Part shown: piece by piece, positions 34,484 through 46,908 of the stretch
Layout: every line of letters begins with the position of its first letter
How positions within the stretch are numbered: the stretch's first letter is position 1
DNA from: Deroplatys truncata
Lineage: Eukaryota; Arthropoda; Insecta; Mantodea; Mantidae
NCBI GenBank assembly: GCA_030765065.1
Contig: CM060985.1
Span: 178,996,096 to 179,060,095 of the forward strand
Direction: 5' to 3'
DNA: 64,000 nucleotides
Notes under the pieces: model-generated
The model's database searches: none
What the model was told of the DNA's origin: nothing
Seen by the model: only the letters and a program-made list of their open reading frames with translations
Position numbers and translations under genes: made by a program

Positions 34484-35316
34484 AAAATCTGAATGTGTTA
34501 CACTCACATGACTTTCTCTACTCTTGTACAAACTATTTTTACAAACGCTTATTCTGCATATGCTTCATGTTAATCGAGATGTTAATCTTATTGCTAATTT
34601 TCTTGTAGATGCAAGGGGAATTGCTAGACTTTAAGCGACAGTCAATTATTTTAAGAGCTGGTTCCTATGTGGCGCATTCCATTCTCTTTGTATGTCCAGG
34701 ACATAAAAGAAATGAATAACGAATTTGAGAAAAAGTATAAGTATTGGAAAATTTAAGGGAATAACAAGCAATATCTCGAAAATGGTTCACTCTACAACAA
34801 AAAATGTATATGACATAATTTGTGTATTTTAACACGATCTACATTTTTTGTGTAGTAAAAGTTTGTCTATCTCTTATGGTTTACCAGTTATGCAAAAGTC
34901 GTTCACAATGAAGAATACTTTTGGAGACATTCCCAGAAAATTCGAGATATACATTTCATTTGTCATGAAAATATCTTAAACATATGATATTTTAATCAAA
35001 ATCGTTAGTGCCATTTTTGAGAAAATTAAAATAAATGTTCCATGTGAAGGGTACTCGGGTGGGGAAATTTTCTTGAAAACCTCCGTGTCGCATCTCTGGA
35101 AGATGCTGAACTTAAATACCAAGTTTGGTGTTTATCCGACTGTTCGTTTCTGAGTTATGCTGTTCACAGACAGACAGGGACACACATGGACATGTTTCCA
35201 AAAATGCTTTTTTTTGGATTCAGGGGTCTCAAAACATGTATTTCCAGTGAAATCTCGGTATCGAATTTTTGGGTGGAATACAATACTTCCCCTACTTACT
35301 ATAGGGAAAGTAAAAA
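34484..35316 (+). repeat. Interspersed repeat family A, complete copy
   Basis: It runs from aaaaatctgaatgtgttacactcacatgac to ctatagggaaagtaaaaat, about 830 bp. All family blocks are in order and aaaaat is present at both junctions. Confidence 0.8.
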
Positions 35317-36447
35317 TGTGAAGCATGCTCCGTATAAGAAATTCCCCTACTTGGTATACGTAGGAATAATTTGCAACCAAAAAAGGGTTCCTATTTTATT
35401 TCTGACATTATAACTGTTTCTAATAATATAAATCTTTCTATCACATAGTAAGTAATTGGTAATTCTGACTAGATTCTCACGTAGCACAGTACTTGGCATA
35501 TTATTAATACCACTTTACCTATTCATTCGGAAATATTGTAGATATTTAACAAGCAAAGGAAAAATTCTACCTTCCCGTAATTACTACATCATTAACGAAA
35601 TACGAAATATATTGAGTCGATTACAATTTTTTAAAGCATTTTAACATTATAAATTATCATTGTACGGGCAGCGTTTGAATCTTGCTTTACCCCAATGTGA
35701 CAAAATATATTTATTTCACATACGAAAACGTTACAGTAATCTCTCCTTGTCTATTTCCCCCTGTTTACCTGACACTGTAGGTTAATTAAATTTGGAAGGT
35801 TACTCACCAAAGCTTTTGATTAGAAATTCTGAATAGTCCGAAAAAATAGCGTACCTTGACTCATAACGTGCTACCGACAAGCGTGTCTCTTAAGAGTCTC
35901 CTCGTTTTTTTCTCGTGCCAAGTCACGTAAGCTAGGAGGAGGTGAATAGCTCTCATTTCCTCCGTTGTAGTGCGCCGTCTTGAATATGTCACTCTAGTAC
36001 TGTGGACTAGTTCAAACTTATGGAACGGGAGAAATGGCACAGTATAGAAATAACTTACACGTTTTGAACAGGTAACCTACGTTGAATGGCAGTCTGGATT
36101 TTTCCATAAAGACTTTGCTAGCGTGCATACCGATGAAAAGGCATTACATTTAATTCCGTATTTTTTTTGAAAATAAGGTAATCAGTAGGAATTATAGACC
36201 TCATGATCGCCTGATGCAGTTGTATGTGACTTTTATATATGAGAGAACTTGTAAATTAACTTGAAAAACAAACCTCATAAATTGGAAGAAATAAAATAAA
36301 ACATCAGGCAGGAAATTCACTCAATTTAAAATATTGAACTCTCGACTGTGAATGAAAATTTCCTGAATTATGTGGATAGAGAAGGAAAACATTTCCAGCA
36401 TCTCTTATAACAAGGTATGTGTCTATTATCATTGCAATGTAACTAAA
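35317..36447. other. Intronic stretch, nothing recognised
   Basis: About 1.1 kb without a recognisable exon or repeat apart from short AT-rich tracts. Confidence 0.35.
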
Positions 36448-37380
36448 CTGTATTCACTCTTAGGTTGATCCGCGGCAAAACAAACCCACGTGGTCAGTGC
36501 ACCGTGGTGCAAAACGGTAGCAATGCGCCCAGGAAAGTAGTCCCATGCTAATCTCTGAATTTTAGAATGAATTTATCCTTAAATAGTATAATATTCTATA
36601 TAAATACCTAAGATTTTATTTAACGCTGATTTATAACGTAAAACAGAGCTACAAGTCCCATGATGCAATTCGTATGAGTCACCTGACATCCGGCTAGGCG
36701 CAGAATATTGTTTACAGCCAGAAACCAGCAGTTGTGTTTAGTATCATGGAGGACGGTGAGTTCGCTCTTGTGTTTTCATCGAATGACGTAAAACATTAGC
36801 ATTGACTGGTGGTGAAAAACAATAGTGTTGAATCTTTATTATAAGTTATGTGAGAAATATCCAACACTTTCCGCGAAAGAAATGGTGGAATTAACTTCTG
36901 AGTTCACCGGTGTTTCGGGTACAAGTATAAACAGTGCTTGTGCAGAAAAATCCGAAACGAGAAAAGTGGTTACACCCGGAATAAAAAAGAAAATCAAAGC
37001 ATATAAAATACGCGATGCAAGAATGTAGTGATTTTAAGAAGAATGCAATTCGCGTAACAGTGCACAATTTCATTTTTAAACTGAGCCGGCAACAGTTAAT
37101 AAAGTGCTGCTTCCAGAGAGCGAATAAATTACATTACCGCATACCTGTTACTTTATTTTTCGCTCATTTTTTTTAGAATCAACTATTATTATATGTGCAA
37201 ACGTTTGTTTTGTTACAACTATCAATCTTATCATCTTTAATCCTAAAAATATGCTGATCACCGCACATGGTCTGAAAGTGTGACAGTATTTCTAGTGCGA
37301 ATGGCGGAAGGATACATTATAACAGTGCACTGGTCACCTGGGGTTTGTTTTGACGCGGATCAACCTAAGAGTGAATACAG
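36448..37380 (+). mobile_element. DNA transposon with ~60-bp inverted ends, internally reduced
   Basis: The left end ctgtattcactcttaggttg...cacgtggtcagtgcac is matched by the reverse complement of the right end (gtgcactggtcacctgg...caacctaagagtgaatacag) with few differences over about 60 bp. Inside is a 67-codon frame (36825-37028) with NLYYKLCEKYP and VVTPGIKKKIK. Out of frame follows an FKKNAIRVTVHNF-like stretch, resembling the N-terminal region of a common arthropod transposase family. Only this N-terminal piece remains, so the element is nonautonomous. TA occurs symmetrically just inside ctg/cag and may be the target duplication. Confidence 0.6.
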
Positions 37381-37551
37381 AGTATGAACATGTGAGGCGG
37401 TTACGGGGATATAACTTCGACGGGAGTGTGAGCTGCAGCAGCTGACGCGCGAGCCACCGTGCGATGGCCACAGTGTAGAACAAAAGCAGTGTACTATTTC
37501 ATATTGTTTGTCTCGGAGCAGAATATAGCTTCATTGTTTTCAAGTACATAC

Positions 37552-37726
37552 CTGTGCGGCAAGTGAAGGGCGTTGAATGTTATACGTATCGCCGTATGTA
37601 TAGAACTGGTCGTGATGTGGTACTTGCACATTCTGTTGGGTGGATATAGACCAGGAAATCCAGGACTGGCGAGAACACAAGATTCAGGTTCTCTGCACGA
37701 AAAGTCCTGATATAGCCAGTCACATT
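37552..37726 (-). CDS. CUB-domain gene, exon 4 of those visible (first half of second CUB)
   Basis: The exon is 175 bp on the minus strand, with acceptor tttttccag and donor cacag|gtatgt. It starts and ends with 2 bases of a codon: G+AA gives Glu before, AG+C gives Ser after. It encodes CDWLYQDFSCREPESC, VLASPGFPGLYPPN, CKYHITTSS and ITFNALHLPH. The C...SPG(F/Y)PG.YPPN..C.Y.I.....I.F..L pattern is a textbook CUB first half. The following intron is 28.8 kb and contains the Tc1/palindrome complex. Confidence 0.92.
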
Positions 37727-38496
37727 CTGGAAAAAGAAAGAAAAACAGTTTTTGGTCTTAGGAGATCACACTATGATTTTAGTCTGATAAGTAGAAGATT
37801 TGGGAACATGCGTTAGTGTTAAAAGTTATTTTTAATGAAAACTTCATCCTCAAATTAACACAAAGTAATATTGCACTGTGATGTTATGTTATTTTGAAAG
37901 CAAGCAAAAGTCCCTTTCCGCAAAGCTTTCAGAATGCTGCCTAGAAAGTAATCTAGTTGTGACGTCACCGTCTACTACTACGTGAAGTCGTGCCATGTGT
38001 TTGCGTTGATCGTGGATGTAGTACATTGTTGGTTAGACCTTTATTTTTGCACATTTCGCTCAAAAGGACGGATTAAGCTTTTAAAAAGACACAACAGATA
38101 ATCTACCATACATGGATGCAGGTTTTTTCAGAAATAACGATTGTATTGTAGTTACCAAAATTCGTGGGTCACAAACATATTGTTAAGTAGCATACTCATA
38201 TGTTATAGCCCGATTATCAGGTCAAACATCTGCTTTAAAACTTCTTTTCATTAGAGTAGCAGACTTGCACTACATAAAGATACAATGCCACAGAGATAAT
38301 GGGGCAGAACGAAAATAGCTGCAACTTGTTGACACTATCAAACACAAATTTAATGTGCTGTAAAAGCTCCAAGGAACCTCTAAGGATGGTCTAAGGACAA
38401 CTTGAAGATAAAAGCAAATAAATCAACAAGGTTTTATTTTGTTACAAGAAGATGGTGATGATAATGAGAAACGTTAATTGCTTAGCATAGAATCAT
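37727..38496. other. Intronic stretch, nothing recognised
   Basis: About 770 bp between exon 4 and a family A repeat. No feature is seen beyond the exon's acceptor tract. Confidence 0.35.
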
Positions 38497-39327
38497 TAGA
38501 TTTTTACCTCCTCCACTACGTATAGTAAGTAGGGGATGTATTGTATTCCACCCAAAAATTCTATAACGAGATCTCACCGGAAATACATGATTTGAGACCC
38601 CCTGAATCCAAAAAAACTTTTTTGGAACGATGTCCATGTGTGTGTGAACAGCATAACTCAGAAACGAACAGTCAGATAAACACCAAACTTGGCATTTAGG
38701 TTCAGTATCTTCCAGAGATGCGACACGAAGGATTTCAAGAAAATCCCCCCACCCCAGATTACCCTTTACATGGAACATTTTTCGAAAATTTTAATTTTCT
38801 CAAAAGTAGCCCTAACGATTTTGATTAAAATACCATATGTTTAAGATATTTTTATGACAAATGAAATGTATATCTCGAATTTTCTGGGAATGTCTCCAAA
38901 AGTATTCTTCATTGTGAACGACTTTTGCATAACTGGTAAACCATAACAGATAGACAAAATTTTACTACAAAAAAATGTAGATCGCGTTAAAATACACAAT
39001 TCATGACATACACATTTTTGTTGTTGAGTGAACCGTTTGCTTGTTATTCCCTTAAATTTTCCAATACTTATACTTTTTCTCAAATTCGTTATTCATCTTT
39101 TTTCTGTCATGGTAATGCAAAGAGAATGGAATTCTTCACATAGCAACCAGTTCTTAAAACATTTGACTATCGCTTAAAGCCTACCATATTCCCCTTGCAT
39201 CTACAAGAAAATTAGTAATAAGATTAACATCTCGATTAACATGAAGCATATGGAGAGTAGGCGTTTGTAAAAATAGTTTGTACAAGAGTAGAGAAAGGCA
39301 TGTGAGTGTAACACATCGGATTTTTAA
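38497..39327 (-). repeat. Interspersed repeat family A, complete copy
   Basis: Reverse orientation, from acctcctccactacgtatag to gtgtaacacatcgg, with attttt directly outside both ends. About 830 bp. Confidence 0.8.
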
Positions 39328-39469
39328 GCCACGTAGAGCTCAGTGACGTGCTTGTGTTAGATAGATTTAGTGGCCATTGCGAGGTATCCTACCGAGTGAC
39401 ATTTCTGCGATTTACGGCAACTGTCGCTTCGCATCATTATTATCCTATAAATGACTTAATTCTTATACG

Positions 39470-40106
39470 AGGGTAACTCAATAAGTAACCGCACACTACT
39501 TTTTTTTAATTTTTTGTACGTTGGTTGTATTGGTTAGTGCGCGCGCACGTCGATATGTTGTTTTCCTTTTCTCTACTTGTGGAATATTTGACCGTTATCG
39601 CTCCAGCGAGTATTGCGTTGTTGCATAATAAGCATGGTAGCATCCCACACCGTTTAAACCAAACAACAGTGTGCGGTTATCCTATTTGTCGTCTGAAGCT
39701 GTACCAGGAGCCGAAATCCATCTAAGGCTTTTCGCACAATATGGGGGTAATGTTTACTTTGCCAAACTGTGTAAGAATGGATTTAAAAGTTCAATAATTG
39801 TCGGACAGCTGTGAAGGACGAGGAAAGAGCAGGACGCCCATCCATATCCACTAGCGACACCAACATTGAGCAAGTCCGTATCCTGAATCAGAGAACCGAA
39901 GATCGACTGTTGTTGAAGTGGTAAACCGTATCTTTTTTGATCCACTTAAAAATGTCTTAAGGGGTCGTCGCTGCACCACAGACCAAGACGTGAAAGAAGC
40001 GACTCACACATGGCATGCTGCTCAACCGAAAAGGTCTTTCTTCTGAGGACATCAGGAAGCTTGTGCCACGATGGATCAAGTGGATTGAGAAGCAAGGGAC
40101 TACTTG
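39470..40106 (+). mobile_element. Mariner-type transposon remnant, internally deleted
   Basis: It starts tacgagggtaactcaataagtaaccgcac, a familiar mariner-type end. Decayed coding pieces in several frames follow: an N-terminal part (AVKDEERAGRPS, SDTNIEQVR near 39810-39880), then directly a C-terminal part (TDQDVKEATHTW, EDIRKLVPRWIKWIEKQG near 39980-40105). The catalytic middle is missing and several stops are present. The right end is not identified; the next repeat begins at once. Confidence 0.65.
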
Positions 40107-41911
40107 AAAATTTTGTGTTGCACTCACATGACTTTCCCTACTATTGCACTAAATAATTTTACAAACGCCGCAGAAGATATTGTCTTTACGTTGGAGTTGT
40201 TTGCACCACGTATGGGCGTCAATTTGAAGAAGGAGTATTATATTTCAACTGTTGGGGAGCCGAACTTGTAGTAGTTGCAACCGCACGTATACTAAACAGT
40301 TTCCGGTAGCCTTCGCCCCAAATGTATTCTCAGTTGGCCTTGGCCCCAAGTTTAAAAACTATAACTTTGTAATTAAACTGTTTCTTAAGTATTAAATAAT
40401 TATGTTTGCCTCGGCTGCGTCAGCATTATTGTTAGACACATGGAAGTTTTGGCAGGGTGTGATTTGACAAGAATGTAGCCTTACAAAGATTTTAAGTTTT
40501 AATTCACTCCCTTTTATTAATCCTTGACACAAATTAAATAGCACTTCACTGATATAGACAGCTGTGAGATTCTTTTATTTAATACTTAATTACACTTTTT
40601 ACCACGTAAAACTATTCTTCGTCTCACACGAATACATATTAAATCTCTCGAGGACGCATCTTGCAACCGGTTACTATCGCTGTCTGCAGGCAACTGATTT
40701 GATTTCAACCGTTTAAACTTGTATATTTCTGTATTTCAAGTCTCTGATCGGCTAATCCTACTCCAATAGATTACCTGCATTTAACTGAAGCTTTTTCTGG
40801 TTGTTGATTGGCTATTTTCTTAAACTGTCTCAAAAATTTACATTAATGCTTCCAAGAATCACAAGTAACATTTAAACTCTCAAACTCATTATTGCCTCAA
40901 GGTTACCTTATTGTTACCTCATTGTTAGCAACGTTTAACTTATTATTCTCACAGCTCCTACATTATTAAATTACGTAATGCATTCACATAACATTATTGA
41001 ACATGATTACAATAATATAAGCATATGCAATGACTGTTACATACATTTTACAAATTATTACATACACATATTGCGTTAAGGCGGACTGTTATTGAATTTA
41101 CATATTATATAATTTGACTGAAATCATTTCAGTGTTAAAAATACTGCCTCAACGCCTATTCTCCATTTACTTCATGTTAATCGAGATAAACATTTGCAGA
41201 AACTATCTTATTCTAATTTTCTTGTAGATGCAAGGGGAATTGGTAGTTTTAAGCGATAGTCAAATATTTTAAGAGCTGGTTGCTGTGTGGAGTATTCCAT
41301 TCTCTTTGTATGTCCAGGGGATAAAAAAACGAATATCAAATTCCTATTTGAGAAAAAGTGTTGGAAATGGCAACGGTTCCCTCCGCAAAAAAGTATGACA
41401 TAAATTGGGTGTTTGAATGAGATTACACTTTTTGTGTTGTAAAATTTTGTCTATCTCTTACGGTTGATTAGATATGGTTAGTCGTTCAAAATGAAGAGGA
41501 CTTTTGAAGACATTCCCAGAAAATTAATGATATACATCTCATTTTACATAAAAATATCTTAAACACGTGGTATTTTAATCAAAATCGTTAGCCAATTTTT
41601 GAGAAAATAAAAAATTTCGAAAAATATTCTATGTAAGTAGTAGTCTGGGGTGGGTTAGATTTACTTGATGAACTTCGTGTCGCATCCTTGGAAGATACTA
41701 AACTCAATCACCAAGTTTTGTATTCATCAGACTTTTTATTTTTGAGTTATGCTGTTCACAGTCTGACAGGCACACACTAAATGACATGTTTCCAAAAACG
41801 CTTCATTTGCATTCAGGGCACATCAAACATGTATTTCCGGTGAAATCTCTGTATCTAAATTTTGGGTGGAATGTTTTACTTCCCCTATTTACTGTATGTA
41901 GTAGAGAAAGT
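40107..41911 (+). repeat. Interspersed repeat family A copy, split by an LTR
   Basis: Left end at 40107-40169 (gtgttgcactcacatgactttccctac...acaaacgcc), resuming at 41152 (acgcctattctcc) and running to gtagtagagaaagtgaaaat. The 5 bases acgcc are duplicated at the interruption. Confidence 0.8.
40170..41151 (-). mobile_element. Solo LTR fossil, family L
   Basis: Read on the minus strand it begins tgaggcagta and contains all family blocks, ending with a primer-site-like segment (attgacgcccatacgtggtgc) and cttctgc. A 5-bp duplication acgcc flanks it (40165-40169 and 41152-41156). It is inserted in a family A repeat. No internal coding region remains. Confidence 0.7.
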
Positions 41912-43440
41912 GAAAATGAGGTGAATATAAGTTTCTCGTAGCTACAGTTCGCGCGACTCTCTTCAAACAGAATATTTGAGTCAACATTAAAATTTATCAG
42001 TTATCTAAGCTGGTGTTATCCTTTCATTCTATACTCACGCATACACTGAGACAAAGAACTCGTAGCTATACTATCAATGTAGCTGGCGGACTACAAAACG
42101 CAGAACGAGCTGTGAGATGACATCGTAGAACCCAACAACAAAGTAGAAACATTAAATGCTATCGAAATTGATGCAACTTCGAGAGAGCAGCATCATTTGA
42201 AGCAAACCATACAGCTTCTAAATAGTTGCGCGACGAACAGCTTCAATTTTCATTCGGTGGTTTCTTAATTTGGCACGAGAAAGGATGGATTGTATTTCGG
42301 TAATACTGTATACATTACTACCTTTAATTAAATACGTATCAAGTCAACTGAAACGTTAAATGCAGATCTTAAAAGTGTTAAAAGTGGCAAATATGTGGTT
42401 TCAACGTCCTCACAATATGAAGCAGAAACACGCAATTATATATATATATATATACATGGATAATAAATAGAATAAATACTCATAAAATCGATCATATTTT
42501 AGCATAAGGAATGAAATTTCAAAAGAGCTAAAGTTTGCTGAAGGGTAGACAGGAACATGTAACTGTTAAAAGGAGCTTGAGGCTATAATGGGACACACCG
42601 GAAAGGTCTCCTGTCTGTTAAGAATTCTGCCGTACATGTGGCTTTATGAACAAAGACAGAACATTCCAACGCGATCGACAGGCACCAAGATGTACGTGCT
42701 TAATCGGTCTCGAAATTCACCAAAGTGGAAAAACCAACGATAGAAATGAGCCACAGGCCATAAATATTCCAGATTGAAAATAGCAATTCGCACTAGACTT
42801 GGTAGGAGAACCGCCAATAGGAATTAAGCGTAGAAAAGAAAGCAGCAAATAACCGACGTGATAAGTCACGTGGTTAGGGACCTAACGAAGTCGCCTAGAA
42901 AATGGGCGTGAAATAGGAAACGATCCTAGACAAAACGAGGTAGGAGCTGCGAAGACGAAAATCATTCTCTCTTGGTCTCTTGTTCCGACCGGCATCATGT
43001 TAAAACGCTAAGTGTTGCATTTCTAACGCAGCGGTCGGCAAAATAACTAAGTCTACATTCACAAAGTTCAAATACAGCGTCGTGCAAGAGAATAAGTGAT
43101 GATCATAGAAATTAGCGTGTTACTCATTATCCGGACGTAGATTAGGTGACAGCGACTTAATAAATCATCATAACTGTAGCGATCGGCTTGTGTATTGTGT
43201 GCGGGACAGAGGAAGTGTGTTTTTGGCAAGAATAAAGTGACCAACAACCGAAGGTCGTCTACTGGTTACCTGTGCCATCTTTGCTTCTATACCTGAGATA
43301 GAAATCCTTCCCCGGTCCAATATCACATTACCACTGAAAGGGGAACGAACTCAAGCGGTGCTAAGAACCTACGAATACAGCACACACCCCCGCGCTCACA
43401 ACGAACCCAGCAACCCAACCATACCACAACCATGGTACCC
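41912..43440. other. Unassigned intronic stretch, possibly containing another LTR-like piece
   Basis: A (ta)n tract lies near 42437-42455. From about 42900 to 43420 the composition becomes richer, with aataaagtgaccaacaacc near 43231 and a 'ttaccactgaaaggggaacgaac' block. This is reminiscent of an LTR end, but no paired repeat, TG/CA boundaries or duplication could be fixed. No exon is found. Confidence 0.25.
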
Positions 43441-44477
43441 GACTTGTTTTAACCCATACCTACGTGTTTTAATACCACACCCAAAATGACGCCTAAAGTA
43501 TCAATACTTTCATCATCTATTTTAAGTGCCGTCGCTATTCAGTTGTTTCTTGTGGTCGAGGAGAAATAACGCCACACAAAAATAGCACCGAATGTGTTAT
43601 ACTCCCACACCAAATACAAAAAAAAATTTAAGCATAAAAACAAAAAAAAATGTTTACAATATGTTTAGCTTCTATCAAAGCGATCCTCACCTTGTACACA
43701 TCCTTAAGATATCGTCGATATTAATTCTTCGCGATGGCAAACTCCTTTTCTTCCTGATTTCAGGTTTTCTGGCTCGTGGACAAACAATTTGTTGGAGGTA
43801 CGTGATACATAGGAATTGTGCGCGATTTTGAAACTGTACATTATGTGCAGAAGCAAATGACTGTGATACATGACATGTATTGTTTTATCGCTTCAATATT
43901 AATTTTAGAAGCATATGTGTTATCGGAGGCAGACGAAAATATAGTTCGCTGGGGAATATACACCTTTTAGAAATACAATAAGCAAGTTTTCTCTAGAGCG
44001 CCAGAATGTCGGTGATATAATTCTTTGCAGGTAAGGCGTACGTGACTTTGGCAATGGAACCTAGGATTATGTGTTTAAAGTAAAGGTCTAGGAGAGATAT
44101 ATTTTTTCTTGAGAGCGAATCAGTTTCCATGGGAATGTTTGGAATCTTTGTGTTTCAAACTCACTTAAGACAGATAAATGTGGGTGTTTCCATAATATTT
44201 ATGTACCAATAGGAAAATTACACTTATTTTACGGAAATTCTGTCATTAATTAATATTAAAAATATATCATGCGACTTGGTAGGAGAATCACAAGAATTAA
44301 TGGCGGGATCTGAAATACACAAGTAAGAACACTTCCAATTTGGAAGTACACATGGATGGACCTGTAAGACTCATAAACGGAATGTGCGTGGACGCGGAGA
44401 TGTAAAGCAAGTATAATTTGAAAGTGTGCACAGACAGACATGTAAGACTTACAGTTTGGAAGTACCTGTAAAGTGGG
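43441..44477. other. Intronic stretch, nothing recognised
   Basis: About 1 kb. Around 44310-44470 there are weak tandem echoes of 'tttggaagtac...tgtaagact'. A 34-bp stretch at about 43766-43799 has exon-like borders (ttcag and gtacgt) on the plus strand but is too short to assign. Confidence 0.25.
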
Positions 44478-44800
44478 CAAGTACGTGGTAACGTGAGAGG
44501 CTCACTTTGGGAGGTGTGGATTCGATTCCCGGTCGTCGCCCACTCTGACCATGGGTTTTTCGTGGTTTTTCCTGGTTGATTTAGGCCAATGCTGGAGTGG
44601 TGTATTCTAACACGAATTCCCTCTCATTTTATTTGTCTTTGATGTTTCAGGTTGACCTCGAAGGCTCTGGTTCGGTCGGTCAGATAGGGCAGAGGCTTCC
44701 GATTTGGAACCTCTTCTGGGCGCTACCAGGAGCCAAAGCTCCCCTTCAATGAACAGGAAAAGGCACCAACCGAGTGGCGTTCCTCTTCGTGGGGTTTTCC
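44478..44800 (+). repeat. tRNA-derived SINE, family S2
   Basis: A-box-like gtggtaacgtgagaggc, then B-box ggattcgattcccgg near 44517, then the diagnostic cactctgaccatgggtttttcgtggtttttcc. The tail contains a 'caggagccaaagctccccttc' segment. The 3' end is approximate. Confidence 0.65.
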
Positions 44801-45189
44801 ACTAGGGCAATATGCGGTTGCTTAAAACAGACCCCCAACACCGTTTTTGCATGTATGGAAATAGATACGCCCCTTACACGCATTTACACCGGAGGTGAAG
44901 ACCCGAAAAACCTGAATGGAGCCGACAGTGAACTCTCCAGGCTGATATCGAGGTACACTGAATCTTTTCACAACCCCTCCTGGACATCACCACTCAGACG
45001 TATCCAATAGAAAGCCGACACGGGGGAAATTTGTTTTTGATGTATGTTCAGTGTAAAAATCAGTGTAACAATTGCCCCTTGTATGTGTGATAGATTTAGA
45101 ATATGTAACACTGAGATGCGTATATTTGACCGGAATTCCAACTGTAGAATTATCAATAACTACAGCTAACTCCAGTTTTAAAGCCTTTC

Positions 45190-45440
45190 GTAACTGTAAG
45201 ACAACCGAGCGGGATATCTCAGGCAGCACTGCCTGCAGCCCGCATTCGGAAGATACCGGAATTGATGTCCGCCGACCCCCATGTGATCCATGGGGTATTT
45301 CGAGGGTTTTTCCGGGTCTCACGCGAATGCTGGTGTAGTTTATTTCAGCACCTGAATTTTCTGTCCCTCCATTTCGTTCCATGCTACATTTCATCCTTCA
45401 TCTCGGGTCTCTTTACAGAGTCGGAGGTGTCGGCTATGGT
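45190..45440 (+). repeat. SINE family S2-like copy, diverged
   Basis: It opens gtaagacaaccgagcgggat. At ~45280-45330 it carries a diverged version of the family core (atccatggggtatttcgagggtttttccgggtctcacgcgaatgctggtg). The B-box is degraded. Confidence 0.4.
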
Positions 45441-45951
45441 GCAACGTGGCAGGGGAAAAGCATGCTCCTTGTAACTCTCTTACTGTCCCTCGACTTTCGG
45501 CTGAGTGCCGAAATATTTGAATCTCCTCTGTGTGAGGGTCTCCGGTCTGCCTGTCCGTCTGCCGGGGTGCCTATATCTGGAAACTTGCTATACCGACGTT
45601 CCCGGATGTACCCTCTCGTCTCACCCTTCCTCCCGGAGAAACCTCCTTATGAGGCGTACGTAAAATATACACTCTGAATCGGTGCCGAGTTCCCTCCTTA
45701 ATTGAAGATTACTATAAGACAGAATTGGAGAAAAATATCTTTACAGGCTCGTGTGTTTTCTACGTCTTCCCATGCTATTTATAGAGAAGGAACTTTAGAA
45801 TTGTAATATATGAATTCGTTTTTAAGGAAACCGATTATCTACCAGCCATGTCTCTTCAATATCTGCGTCCTCATAATCCACCTATTCTATTTCAAACTCT
45901 GCTTGAAATATTGAAGTAGTTATTTTGTTGTATTATTATTTGCTCCAGGGA
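45441..45951. other. Intronic stretch, nothing recognised
   Basis: About 510 bp. A 98-codon frame at 45381-45677 (+) crosses the SINE edge and shows no known motif. Confidence 0.3.
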
Positions 45952-46634
45952 TTGGGGGCCAATTTGAAGTAGGTTGTTGCTTCACGTATGGAAAGCCAAT
46001 TTGAAGTAGAAGTTGTATTGTGGTTCAACTATTGGGGAGCCGAACTTGAAGCAGTTGCAACCGCACTTATGGTAAAAATGTCCGGTAGCCTTCGTCCCAA
46101 ATTTAAAAAAAAGTATTAACTTTGTAATTTGACTGTTTCTTTAAATATTATATATTTATGTGTGTCTCGGCTGCGTCAGTATTATTGTTAGAGACATGGA
46201 TTTCTTTGCAAGGCGTGGTGCGGCTGAAGAATGTAGGCTTACACAGATTATAATTTTTAATTCACTCCTTTTTATTAATTCTTGACACGATTTAAATAAC
46301 ACTTAACTAATATAGAGAGCTGTAAGATTCTTTTATTAAATACTTGCACTTTTTAACACGTAAAGTGTTAAAATAGAATACTTTTATTTAATTAAAACGT
46401 TTTCTGGTTGTTGATTGGCTATTTTGTAAACTGTCTCAAAATTTGACTATTGCTTCGTAATACATTCACATAAAACTATTAAACATATATACAACAATAT
46501 AAACATATATAATGACTGTAATATACACTTTTTATATCCTGTTACATACGCATATTGCTTTAAGGCGGGCTGTTATTATATTTTATAGAATATAATTTGA
46601 CTGAAAACATTTAAGTGTTAAAAATACTGCCTCA
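45952..46634 (-). mobile_element. LTR fossil, family L, internally deleted
   Basis: Reverse orientation, from tgaggcagta at 46634 to the aaattggc block at ~45952. It is about 680 bp, shorter than its relatives because part of the middle is missing. The flanking duplication is not clear. Confidence 0.6.
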
Positions 46635-46908
46635 ATACTGAATCTCTACTAACCCGCATATCACTATTTTCAGACAACTCGCTTGGAGTCACGGCTGCAA
46701 CATTCAAACAATTGAGTCAGAGCCTCCAAAATTATAGTCTTTTACTAAGTCATTTAATTGGCAGCATTGTGTTACCGGAAATGTGAGGTGATGATGGGTA
46801 AGTGTATTAATTGTTAGTTTATTAATAGTTCATTAAAAATAATAAAATGTATAATAGTGCAAAGTGCAATGCATGCGTGTGAAATGTATAGCATAAACTA
46901 AGAAACAC

